DNA of 64,000 nt, taken from contig JBHGNT010000018.1 of NCBI GenBank assembly GCA_043228905.1, positions 14,446,001 to 14,510,000 of the forward strand, written 5' to 3'. Positions 19,930-30,261 of the stretch are shown in pieces. Made by a program: the position numbers and the translations under genes. This DNA comes from Azolla caroliniana (Eukaryota; Polypodiophyta). Numbering within the stretch: the stretch's first letter is position 1; each line of letters opens with the position of its first letter. The notes beneath the pieces were generated by a model that was not told where the DNA came from, searched no databases, and worked only from the letters and a program-made list of their open reading frames with translations.

Positions 19930-22900
19930 TAGTTCGATCCGCTTCCGGCATGCTTCTAGCTTGTCAGGTATCAGTACTTTGGTCAGCATATCTGACCCGT
20001 TCTCGGGCGTGTGGATCTTCGTCAGCGCGAACTCCTGGTCATCTACTCTTTCCCGGATCCAGTGATACCTTCACTGGATATGCTTCGTCCGGGAATGGTA
20101 GGCCGCATTCTTAGTAAGGTGGATGGCACTTTGACTGTCGCAATAGAGTCGATATTCATCTTGCCGGATACTGAGCTCTGCGATGAAGTCCTTCATCCAT
20201 AATATTTCCTTGTTGGCTTCGACAACCGCAATGTACTCCGCCTCTGTGGTTGACAATGCAACCGTCTTCTGCAGCCTCTACTGCCACGAAACAACTCCCC
20301 TTGCATATGTCATTACATACCCAGATGTAGACCGACTGGTATCCACATCAGCCGACATGTCCGAATCGGTCGTCAAGTTGAGGTTTTCTGGAGCCGAATC
20401 GGAGACACATATTCGAAGTGCCCTTCAAGTACCAGAGTATCCATTTGGCCGCGTTCCAGTGCTCCTTGTCGGGATTGCTCATGAACCGGCTCACCACTCC
20501 GACTGCATATCCAATATCTAGTCGAGTACACACAATTGCGTACATTAAGCTCCCGACAGCAGAGGCATATGGAACCTTCATCATATCCGCCTTCTCTGCT
20601 TTCGTCTTCGGGCTTTGCTTACCGGATAACCTGCAGTTTGCCGGAAGTGTCGATCCGACCGGTTTCGCATCTGACATGTTGAACCGCTGAAGCACCTTTG
20701 TCACGTACTTCTCCTATGACATCCACAATTGCTTCATTGACCGGTCCCGGATAATATGCATTCCCAGCATCTGTCTTGTCGGACCCAAGTCTTTCATTGA
20801 GAAGGTCCGGTTGAGAGCCTTCTTCAACATCCGTATTTTGGCTTGGTCCCGTCCGATGATCAACATGTCGTCCACGTACAGAAGGAGTATCAGGAAGTCG
20901 CCTCCTTCGAACTTCTTCACAAACACGCAGTGATCGGCCTGTGTCTTGTGGTACCCTTGATCGGTCATGAAGGAGTCTAACTTCCGGTACCATTGCTGGG
21001 GGTCCTGCTTCTACCCGTAGAGGCTCTTCTTCGACCGGCAAACCAGGTGCTCCTTCCCTTTCTCCATGAATCCTTCTGGTTGCTGCATGTAGATCTCCTC
21101 TTTGAGGTCACCGTGAAGGAATGTCGTCTTCACGTCCAGCTGCTCTACCTCGAGGTCCATGCTTGCCGCTATACTTAGCACCGTCTGGATGGAGGTCATC
21201 TTTACTACCGGGGCAAATATCTCGTTGAAGTCCGCACCCTTCTTCTACTGGAACCCCTTCACCACGATCCTGTCTTTGTATCTCGGGGGGTTGCCGGCAT
21301 CTCCCTGTTTCAACTTATACACCCACTTATTTCGGAGTTCCCTCTTTCCTTTCGGCAACTCCACCAATTTGTACGTATGGTTCTCATGCAGGGAATCCAT
21401 CTCATCCTGCATTGCACTTAACCATTTGCGGCTGTGGGTGTCATCCTTCGCTTCTTCGAAGCTTTCCGGCTCTCCCTCATCGGTCAGCTGCACATGCTCT
21501 GAATCTGGAAATCTTCGGGGGGCCCTTCTCTCTTTGAGAGGATATCTCCGTCTTTGGCCTTCGGCAACCGGCTCCACTATTTGATCTTCATCCGAATCCG
21601 ATTCGGGGTCTTGGCCGGTTCCGGTTTCAGCTTCCTCTACATCTTCTTCTGCCGGTTCGGTATCCTCACCATAACCGCTGGTTCCTCGAGTGCTAACCGG
21701 TCTCTTGCCAGTTGGGTCTGCTCATCGTAGAATCGATCCTTACCGGTCGACTCGGAGTTCATTATCTTCGTCTCCGACTCCCAGTTGGCGAGCGTCTTGT
21801 CCTCCATGAAGATAATATCTCGACTCCGGAATACCTTCTTGTCAACCAGGTCCGACACTCGGTAGCCGAACTCATCGTCGTCGTAACCGAAGAATATGCA
21901 TGGCCGGGTCTTCGGATCTAGTTTTCTTCTCCTTTCCTTAGCTACATGCACGTACGCAAGACACCCGAATACTTTCAGATGCCGGTAGGACATTTCCTTA
22001 CCGGTCCAGACTCTCTGTGGCGTTGTCGTGCCTTTCGGCTCCAGATCGTTGCGTGACTCGGGTGGGAACCACTGGGGTTTTGGACTAAGAGGAAAGAAAA
22101 TTCTAAGGCAATTAAGAATGTGAAATATATTGTAGGAAAGAAAGATATGAAAAACTCGTGAATCCCACGAGTATAGTGTATTAGTGAGTACTCAAATTAA
22201 GAGAGAAAAATAGTTAGCAAATTCGTGGATCCCACGATTATATTATATTAATCAACCCTTGTAAAATAATCAACAACCTCTATACATCTTTCTCTCTTCC
22301 TTATATAGTGTTGGAAGAGTCTAAGTTTATCACATGCAAGCATCATGCTTTTCCTATCTTTAGTTTTCATGCACACTGCACGTGCATGATTAGCTTTCTA
22401 TCTCATCTTTTCTTTTAACTCGAGTGTCTATGCATGAATAACTTTTTGTACCATGCATGTTTAGAAATTTTACATGGGATAAAGTTTAGTATAACTTAAA
22501 AATTCATAATACACTAGATAAGGCTTAACATTATTAACATGGAGGTGCAAGGTTCGAATCTTGCCCTATGCATGTAATATATGATTTTATACTCTCTTCT
22601 ATTTACAAATATGTCTCTTCATCTGGTGAGAGACTCTCACCGGCCTTCTTCATCCGGCTCTCGCTGGTTCTGCTTCATCCGGTTCTCGTCGGTTTTCTTT
22701 ATTCGGTTCTTATCAGATCCTTCTTACCGGTCCTCTTCGTCCGTTTCTCACCGACTCTCACCAGCCTTCTTCATCCAGCTCTTGCCAGTCTCCTTACCGG
22801 TTTCGGTCCTCACCGGTTCTTCCTTCCGGTTCTCACTGGGTACTCCATATCCTATCCGGAGAAACCAAAAATGTAATTTTTCACGTAGTGTGCGAATTAC

Positions 22901-23455
22901 ACTACGACAACGTGTCTCCGTCCAAGGGTATTGAGGGTGATCTGTTTATCACATATGTCGCCGTCGACAGTGCCTCAACCCAAAACTTCTTGGGTAGTTT
23001 TGCATGCGCCAACATACTCCGGACCCTCTCCATTATGGTCTGGTTCATCCTCTCGGCCAACCCGTTTAGTTCCGGCATCTTCGGAACAGAAAATTTGAGC
23101 CAGATTCCCTTCAAGCGACAGTACTCCTCGAACTGCCCCTAGTATTCTCCTCCGTTATCTGCTCGAACCGCCTTCAGCTTCCGGCCGGTTTCTCTTTCCA
23201 CTCTCGCGTGGAGCTCTTTGAAGACGAATAACACCTGATCCTTCGTCTTCAACGGTGTGGCCCACAACTTCCGGTTGTGGTCATCTATGAACGTCACGAA
23301 GTACTGCGATCCTGCATGTGACTTCGTGTCCACTTGACACACATCCGTGTGCACCAACTCCAGTGGCGCATTACGTCTCATCGGTGGCCTCGATCGGAAG
23401 GAGGTCCAGTTTTGTTTACCGGCCAGACAATCAGTGCACTTCTCCAAGTGCACAT
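19930..23455 (-). pseudogene. RE6 pol remnant: integrase, RT, RNase H
   Basis: On the minus strand, from the high end: GAG-pre-integrase tail VHLEKCTDCLAGKQ and integrase with HTDVCQVDT and RADNGGEY (23455-22914), interrupted by RE7, then YRHLKVFGCLAYVHVA (from 21993), RT with GVQ-type start near 21245-21577, DVKTTFLHGDLKEEIYM and LLYVDDMLIIG (about 20890), then RNase H with TTEAEY and YCDSQSAIHL (about 20120-20256). Stops or shifts occur near 20710, 21010, 21245 and 21637. It is close to RE4 in sequence but clearly decayed. Confidence 0.8.
22024..22909 (-). mobile_element. RE7: solo-LTR-like insert (886 bp), chimeric
   Basis: It begins TGTCGTGCC and ends ACGACA, and splits a codon run of the RE6 integrase. 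Flanking 4-mers are GCGT (22020-22023) and ACGT (22910-22913), one transition apart. The first 80 bp resemble the RE15 LTR. Around 22530-22572 lies a tRNA-like B box (GGTTCGAATCT), and 22604-22866 resembles a Copia LTR with CCGGTTCTC-type repeats. It has no ORF of note. Confidence 0.55.
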
Positions 23456-23538
23456 TGTCGTGAAGAAAACCGTCCCCTGGCACAAACTGTGTATAATGTG
23501 TGTTAACAGGCCCTTACACGTGGGCACGCCCCTTGTTG
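23456..23538 (+). repeat. RE8 5' LTR, first part
   Basis: It begins TGTCGTGAAGAAAACCG like RE5 and is interrupted after 83 bp by RE9, whose target duplication TGTTG overlaps its end. Confidence 0.8.
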
Positions 23539-23957
23539 TGTTACCGGCCGGCAAGGAGTCCAAAATACGGAGTGAAGGAATTAATTAAGTATGGTTGTAA
23601 ATAAGCATAGTATGGACGGACGGACTGGAAACGGTATGCCGTTCCAGATCCGGACGGATCCCGAATAGGTGCGATAGGCACCGTTTTGTACTACGGGCCG
23701 GAAACCTATTTAAAGGCCCGGACCCCATTGTAATCGCAGCGGATAATTAATAGAGCGTATGGTGTTTATACTTCTGTGTTGATTTCCGTTCTGTACTTAC
23801 TGTTATATCTTACGCGTGTAATTAACAAAAGCGCTCTAATCGTGTAACCTACTTAGGTCGGTGTAATCGTTGAGTCATAATCCTATGCCGTAATCACCCT
23901 TTGGTGAAGTGTCTCCGTGACACCTTGTGTTAGGCCTTGTCCGGTCAGAGAACAACA
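23539..23957 (+). repeat. RE9 5' LTR (419 bp)
   Basis: It begins TGTTACCGGCC and ends AGAACAACA. A TATTTAAAGG motif at about 23708 could be the TATA element. Confidence 0.9.
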
Positions 23958-24010
23958 CAGTTTTGGCGACCACGATTCCTGCTTTCTCGCAGAGAACGAC
24001 GGCTTAATGG

Positions 24011-25105
24011 ATGACGAGACCAACGCACGACCTGGTTACAGACCGAGCTCGACGCCTCGCCGAACGGCAAAGACGGCGTGAGACTTTCCAGCAAGCAGCG
24101 CACGAAATTCGCTCGGATCGTTCGTTCTCCAACGAGATCCGGAGAGTCGCGGAGGAATCTCTTCGGTTACAGCAAACTCGCGACCAGGACGACGGAAGCG
24201 GTCTAAGTAGTCTCCGGGAAACCGAACGGCTCCTCGAGGCGCTGGCAAGCGGAGAAAACGAGGCAGAAGCCTTTTCAGCCTACGAATCGGATTCCGAAGG
24301 GGGATACAGCGTGCACACGAATTACCGGAGCAGCAACGATACTCCCGGCGGCCCGGAGGACGACGGGTCGGATACCGTGCCGACTCCAGAACCGGAACCG
24401 TTCGACCAGGGCTATCCGGAACCGCAAACGGAAGCCGTTAACCCACCAACACCGGAAGTGGAAGAAGCAAAGCCACCGACACCAATGAAAGAGCCGGCGA
24501 AAGAACCGGACGAAGAGCCGGTGAAGGAACCGGAAAAAGAACCGGAAGAGGAACCGGAAAAAGCACCGGCAAAAGAACCAGAAGTGGAACCGGAGAGAAA
24601 ACCGGAAAGATATCAACAAACGCCACTAAACCGCGGCCTAATATTGGACGATGACATGCCGTTCCAATACTCAAAGTATCGCGATGATCTGGACGCGGAA
24701 GCGCATGTTCATGCCTTCGAGCAGACATGGGAAGCAAATCACGCGTCCCAGCGATTGACACCGGAGGAAGAAGAACGCTCGAAGATAGCGGAATTCAGGG
24801 TCACGTTGGAAGGACCAGCGGCACGATGGCGGCGGACGCAGGACCCGGCGACCATCACAACCTTTGCAGAATTAAAAGCAAAATTCTTGCATTTTTTCCA
24901 CAAGGAGGTCGACCAGACGATAATGGTGGGCCTGTTTTATACGATCCAACAGGAGGCAGGGGAAAGCATTCCCCAATTCGTCATCCGTTTCCAACGAATG
25001 CATAGCCAGCTTGCCCGTGCACCCTCGGAGGAGGAATTACGGACGATATTTTTAAACGCACTCCGGGAACCGTTACGCACGGTGTGTACGGTGATCCACT
25101 TTTGA
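24011..25105 (+). pseudogene. RE9 Gag, N-terminal and capsid part (364 codons, ends at in-frame TGA)
   Basis: The start ATG lies 54 bp after the LTR. Residues about 120-200 are a Pro/Glu/Lys spacer (repeats of EPEKEPEEEPEK type). Residues about 215-360 form a Retrotrans_gag capsid domain (DDDMPFQYSKYRDDLDAEAH ... ESIPQFVIRFQRMHSQL). A TGA at 25103-25105 interrupts the frame (VIHF stop GSTIDQVIDRVREMEKSS), and the same frame runs on into the zinc knuckles and pol. The stop lies inside gag, not at a gag/pol boundary, so I read it as a CGA-to-TGA nonsense mutation rather than a programmed readthrough site. Confidence 0.75.
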
Positions 25106-25144
25106 GGAAGCACCATTGACCAGGTCATTGACCGGGTCAGAGAA

Positions 25145-28100
25145 ATGGAAAAGTCAAGCTTATGGCTTACACTGGGAGCACTGCAACGGGCGTTACCCAC
25201 AGATGAAGATCTTCGGTTCCGGCAGGCAATTCAATGCACAATCTGCTTGAATGCCGGACACTCGGCAGTGGAGTGCACCATGCGAACCCAATGTGTGATT
25301 TGTCAATCCAAGAGTCATACAACGGACCGGTGCGAGTATAACCTGCTAAACCGACAAGCACCACCCGTCCGACGGATCGAACCAAGAAGCAGCGGAGACG
25401 AAGATGAAGATCGTTGGCAAAGAATGAACCGGTACCGATCGGCACAGGATGTCCGGTACGGAGATAGACAAGAGAATGATGGCCGGTACGGGGATCGGCA
25501 TGATAACTACGACCGGTATGAGCGATCGGACCGTTATCGGGAGTCCAACAGACGACACGAGCAATACGATAGAGATCATTCCCCTGGTTACCGAAGGCAC
25601 CAGGAGGACTACGGCCGATTTTACGATCCACCACGACAGGACTACCGAAATAAAAATAAGAGTAATAAGAAACGTAATTTCAAGAAAGGTGGTCACACTA
25701 GGGACCCGGAACATGGAACCCCAAGGAGCCAACCGACACAGAACGCACCACTCACTACGGGACCGACTCCGGCTACCAGCAATGCTGAATCCAGCAATAC
25801 CCGTAAAGAGTACTGCTACTACTGCAGGCAGGAAGGCCACTACAGTAACCAGTGCCCGGCAAAGAGCTACGATAAACGACCAGCAGTTAATATGGTGGTT
25901 CCGGAAGTGGCGGATGTACAACAAGTAACCACACGGTCGAAAGGCATGGCCAAAGAGTGGGAAACACAAGAGGCCATACGAAAACAGGCAACGGAATGGG
26001 TGAAGGAAGCCAATGAAAGGAACGTCGCGGACACGGAACGGCAAAAGGCGAATACCATAGGGAGTGCCGGCGGTAGCCACGCAGAAAACGAGACATGGCA
26101 AGCACTGCAAGAATGTCAGATCACGTTGCCATTAGGAAGACTCTTGCAGCTCGTGCCGCAATTTACGGAAGGACTAAAAACGGTCATGACAGACGGTATA
26201 GCCCCACCGGCACCAGTCCTCTTCTCGAATCCGGAGGAGGGACCGACGGTGGTGGACACTAGTAGTCCGGTGATTACAGCTATTGTCAAAGGGCACGAAC
26301 TTCCCGGCACAGTAATCGATGGAGGTTCCGGGGTGAACGTAATAAGCCTCCGCACGTGTGATGCCTTGGGTATACATGAATGGGAGCCATGTCCGTTCTG
26401 GCTACGGATGGCGGATACGAGCTCTGTACGGCCGACGGGCTTAATACGGAAATTGGAAGTCACCATAGGAGGTCACACATTTCACATCTCGGCTATAGTG
26501 CTGCAGCTACAGGCGCAAGGAGCGTACCCACTGTTGCTGGGCAGACCATGGTTGAAAACAACACACATCAAGCAAAATTGGCGGAAAAATATGATTACCT
26601 TCCGGCGCGGAAAAGCCAAGGTCCGGGTACCGACACAACCACGGACGAGCAACGGTAAGGAATGCACACCGCTATATGCGGAATGCGTGAACATGCTTGA
26701 AGGGTTGGCAGACGACGAAGAAGCCCAGTACTTGGAGGAACACCCGAAGATCGTACCGCTCTTCGAGATTGACGTAGCTAAAGCCGTAGCGCCATACTTG
26801 CCGCAGCGGGACGAAACCGAAGCCGAACCAGACAAAGATTCGATTCGGGAATTACGGCAAGCACAGGAAGCGTTGGAACGGGAAATGGCCGTTTCCCAAC
26901 GGGTAAAAACATCCCAGCTCGACGAAGTGAACCTAGGAAGCAAGGACGAATCAAAGCCGGTACACATCGCCAAAGAAATGAAGCCGGAAGATAAAGCGGC
27001 GATGATCAAACTTCTCACGGAGTTTCGCGACGTATTCACCTGGTCATACGAAGACATGCGAGGGCTGGACCCTCAATTATATCAGCATCAGATCCACTTA
27101 GGCAAGGACGCGAAACCAGTGGCGCAAAGACGTTACCGAATGAACCCCAACTACGCCGCCAAAGTGAAGGAGGAAATCGACAAACTCCTAAGAGTGGGCT
27201 TCATCCGGCCGGTAAAGAAAGCGACGTGGCTGAGCCCCATCGTCGTCGTCCCAAAGAAGAACGGTAAAATCCGCGTGTGTGTAGATTACAGGAAACTAAA
27301 TGCAGCCACAATTACGGATGCATTCCCTCTTCCGTTCACGGATGGAGTACTGGATGCCGTCGCCGGCCATGAAGTTTATAGCTTTTTAGACGGGTTCAGC
27401 GGATACAATCAAATCCGGATGCACCCTGACGACCAGGAGAAGACAGCGTTCGTCACCGAATGGGGGGTGTTTGTGGCCGTAGTAATGATGTTCGGACTAA
27501 AAACGGCACCAGCAACTTTCCAGCGAATCATCATGGAGATCTTCGGCGAATACATTCCAGCCTTCATGCAGGTTTTCCTGGATGACTTTGCAGTCTATAG
27601 CCGGGAAAAAGACCATTTGCAGCACCTACGGTTATGCCTTGAAAAGTGTAGGTTATACCGGCTAAGCTTAAACCCAGCAAAATGCATCTTTGGGGTTTCA
27701 AGTGGAATATTACTGGGACACATTGTAAGTAAGGAGGGCATTGCGGTCGACCCGGACAAAGTAAACGCGATACTAGGGGCACCGGCGCCGAAAACGGCCA
27801 AAGCACTAAGCCGATTCTTAGGACAGATCCGGTGGCACAGCCGGATGCTCCGTCACTTGGCTGACTTGGCTACACCATTACACACCGCGGTACATCGGAC
27901 ACCGTTCCAATGGACGGATACGGAGGATAAGGCATACAATGCCCTGAAGGTACTTTTGTCACAAGCACCCGTCGTGCAGCCTCCGGATTGGAGCAAGGAA
28001 TTTCATGTGTTCGTTGACGCTTCCGACATCGCTATCGGCAGTGCCTTAATGCAACTTACGGAGCCTAAATGGTACCGGCCGGTATATTACGCCAGCCGGA

Positions 28101-29881
28101 AGCTGTCCCAAGGGGAGAAGAACTATTCGACGACGGAACGGGAGGCCCTGGGCATGATCTACAGTGTAACAAAGTTTCGTCATTACCTATTGGGAAGGAA
28201 GTTCTCCTTTCATGTGGATCACTCGGCGCTCCTGTACTTAGTGTCCAAGGCGTCCCTGACCGGTAAGTTGGCCCGTTGGACCTTGCTGTTGCAGGAGTTC
28301 GAATTCGAGATCTTCCACCGGCCCGGTATCCAGCATGCCGTAGCAAACTACCTGAGCCGGTTAGAATCCGGAGAATCAGGCGACGGAGTATCGGATGAAT
28401 TCCCGGACGCAGAGTTATTCCGTATCACCCCGGAAACGGCAGCGGACGACACGGTGGCATCAGAAGATAGGTGGCTGACAAACATGCACCAGTTCCTAAG
28501 CACGGGCCTGCCACCGGAGGAAATGAACCGGGACGAGAGGAAACGACTGGCGGTGCAGAGCCGCAATTTCTGTCTGTTACGGGGCACTCTCTACCACAAG
28601 GGAGCAGATGGAATATGGAGACGGGCAGTCCGTAGTGACGAGAAACAAGTAATCTTACGGGAAGCACACTGTGGGGTTGCCGGAGGACACTATGCCGGGG
28701 AAGCGACGGCAAGGAAAGTATGGCAGAGAGGCTTATGGTGGCCCACGACGTTAAAAGACGCCGTCAAGTATGCTAAGGAATGTGACCTATGCCAACGAAT
28801 GGGCCAGCCTACGGAGCAAGCACGGATGCCACACCAACCGGTACTTCCACTAGAGCCATTCCAGAAGTGGGGGTTGGATTTTGTCGGACCGTTCAAGCCA
28901 CCGGCAATGAGAACGGGTAATCGTTATGTCATCGTGGCAACAGATTATTGCACTAAATGGGTGGAGGCTAAGGCCTTGAGAGACAACACCGCGTCATCCA
29001 CAGCAAAATTCCTGTACGAAAACATTTGGTGCCGATATGGATGTCCGATTGAATTAATCAGCGACCAAGGAGGGCACTTTCTCGGCCAGGTAGTTGAAAG
29101 CTTAACAACGTTCTATGCCGTGGTCCATAAACGGAGCACACCGTACTACCCACAAGCAAACGGGTTAGCAGAGTCAACCAACAAAACGCTCCAGAACATT
29201 CTCCGCAAAATCGTCAATGAAAACCGGACGGACTGGGATACAAAGCTCCATAGCGCGCTATGGGCGTACCGAACGACATACAAAACAAGTATCCGGACAA
29301 CGCCGTTCCAGTTAGCGTTCGGCTTAGAGGCGGTCATGCCGGTGGAATTTCAGGTACCAAGCTTACGGATCCAACTACGGGAACGGCTGAATGAAAAGGA
29401 GTCGGAGGAAATGCGGCTAGCAGCACTATGCCAACTGGAGGAGCAACGGCTGGCCAGCATCCTACACATGGAACTGGAGCAACGACGACGGAAAGCGTTC
29501 GTTGACCGTCACCGGAAAGGTAATGAAAAGATGTTCGAAATCGGAAAGCCGGTGCTAGTATTCCAAACGAGGATGGGCAAGATGCCGGGTAAACTCCGGT
29601 TTAGATGGACAGGCCCGTATTGGCTGACACGGGAATACAACGGGTCCTATCAGTTAGGGACACTTGCCGGTGAAGTGCTAGGCAAGTGGGTCAACGGATT
29701 TAGACTAAAGCCCTATAAAGGACCGATGCCAAATAACCCGTTTATGCAGCCCATCGGCACTATACCGGGAACGGGACGGATGGAAGAAAAAGACGACGGG
29801 GAACTCGTAGCAGAGGCGAAGGAAGACACGGCAACCCGTAAGGAAAACGGTAAGGGTCCGAAGGGACCTACGGATGTGTAA
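25145..29881 (+). CDS. RE9 Gag C-terminus and Pol, 1578 aa
   Basis: This is the first ATG after the TGA, in the same frame as gag. Three CCHC knuckles lie at residues 31-44, 50-63 and 224-237. The protease has IDGGSGVNVI with D392. RT spans about 655-850 with VCVDYRKLN, D749 and catalytic FLDD at 811-814. In RNase H, D958 and D1025 are present, but the fourth acidic residue in the expected ADxLSR motif is Asn (AVANYLSRL, N1068). The integrase zinc site is H1175, H1182, C1213, C1216, and the catalytic core has D1245, D1307 and E1343. The C-terminus carries the GPY module (RFRWTGPYWL) and no chromodomain. Motifs place it near Tat/Athila; the exact lineage needs a tree. Confidence 0.9.
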   Translation: MEKSSLWLTLGALQRALPTDEDLRFRQAIQCTICLNAGHSAVECTMRTQCVICQSKSHTTDRCEYNLLNRQAPPVRRIEPRSSGDEDEDRWQRMNRYRSAQDVRYGDRQENDGRYGDRHDNYDRYERSDRYRESNRRHEQYDRDHSPGYRRHQEDYGRFYDPPRQDYRNKNKSNKKRNFKKGGHTRDPEHGTPRSQPTQNAPLTTGPTPATSNAESSNTRKEYCYYCRQEGHYSNQCPAKSYDKRPAVNMVVPEVADVQQVTTRSKGMAKEWETQEAIRKQATEWVKEANERNVADTERQKANTIGSAGGSHAENETWQALQECQITLPLGRLLQLVPQFTEGLKTVMTDGIAPPAPVLFSNPEEGPTVVDTSSPVITAIVKGHELPGTVIDGGSGVNVISLRTCDALGIHEWEPCPFWLRMADTSSVRPTGLIRKLEVTIGGHTFHISAIVLQLQAQGAYPLLLGRPWLKTTHIKQNWRKNMITFRRGKAKVRVPTQPRTSNGKECTPLYAECVNMLEGLADDEEAQYLEEHPKIVPLFEIDVAKAVAPYLPQRDETEAEPDKDSIRELRQAQEALEREMAVSQRVKTSQLDEVNLGSKDESKPVHIAKEMKPEDKAAMIKLLTEFRDVFTWSYEDMRGLDPQLYQHQIHLGKDAKPVAQRRYRMNPNYAAKVKEEIDKLLRVGFIRPVKKATWLSPIVVVPKKNGKIRVCVDYRKLNAATITDAFPLPFTDGVLDAVAGHEVYSFLDGFSGYNQIRMHPDDQEKTAFVTEWGVFVAVVMMFGLKTAPATFQRIIMEIFGEYIPAFMQVFLDDFAVYSREKDHLQHLRLCLEKCRLYRLSLNPAKCIFGVSSGILLGHIVSKEGIAVDPDKVNAILGAPAPKTAKALSRFLGQIRWHSRMLRHLADLATPLHTAVHRTPFQWTDTEDKAYNALKVLLSQAPVVQPPDWSKEFHVFVDASDIAIGSALMQLTEPKWYRPVYYASRKLSQGEKNYSTTEREALGMIYSVTKFRHYLLGRKFSFHVDHSALLYLVSKASLTGKLARWTLLLQEFEFEIFHRPGIQHAVANYLSRLESGESGDGVSDEFPDAELFRITPETAADDTVASEDRWLTNMHQFLSTGLPPEEMNRDERKRLAVQSRNFCLLRGTLYHKGADGIWRRAVRSDEKQVILREAHCGVAGGHYAGEATARKVWQRGLWWPTTLKDAVKYAKECDLCQRMGQPTEQARMPHQPVLPLEPFQKWGLDFVGPFKPPAMRTGNRYVIVATDYCTKWVEAKALRDNTASSTAKFLYENIWCRYGCPIELISDQGGHFLGQVVESLTTFYAVVHKRSTPYYPQANGLAESTNKTLQNILRKIVNENRTDWDTKLHSALWAYRTTYKTSIRTTPFQLAFGLEAVMPVEFQVPSLRIQLRERLNEKESEEMRLAALCQLEEQRLASILHMELEQRRRKAFVDRHRKGNEKMFEIGKPVLVFQTRMGKMPGKLRFRWTGPYWLTREYNGSYQLGTLAGEVLGKWVNGFRLKPYKGPMPNNPFMQPIGTIPGTGRMEEKDDGELVAEAKEDTATRKENGKGPKGPTDV

Positions 29882-30261
29882 GATCACATAACGTCATTTA
29901 TAAAAAAAAAGAAAAAAAAAAAGAAAAAGAGAAATCATTAAAAATCGAGGTATGAACGGACGTGAAAGGAAGGAGCGAAAAGGTACGTAGTGGGCATTTA
30001 AGAGCCGCCACATCACTTAATACTAAATTGGTACACGACGTGCGCATGCTCGAAAAAGGCGCCAAGACGCACAGAGAAAAAGCTGAACGCATGGAGACCT
30101 TTTCATTTCGCGAGCCAAGAAGCACAGAAGCACCAAGGCGGTTGAAGCTTATCAGACGCGAACCTGCACTCAGAGAACCCCCACGTTCGGAACTCTCTCT
30201 CTCTCGCTCTCACTCTCATCACCACTCTACCTCGCCATCTTTCCTCGACCTCGAAGCAGAC

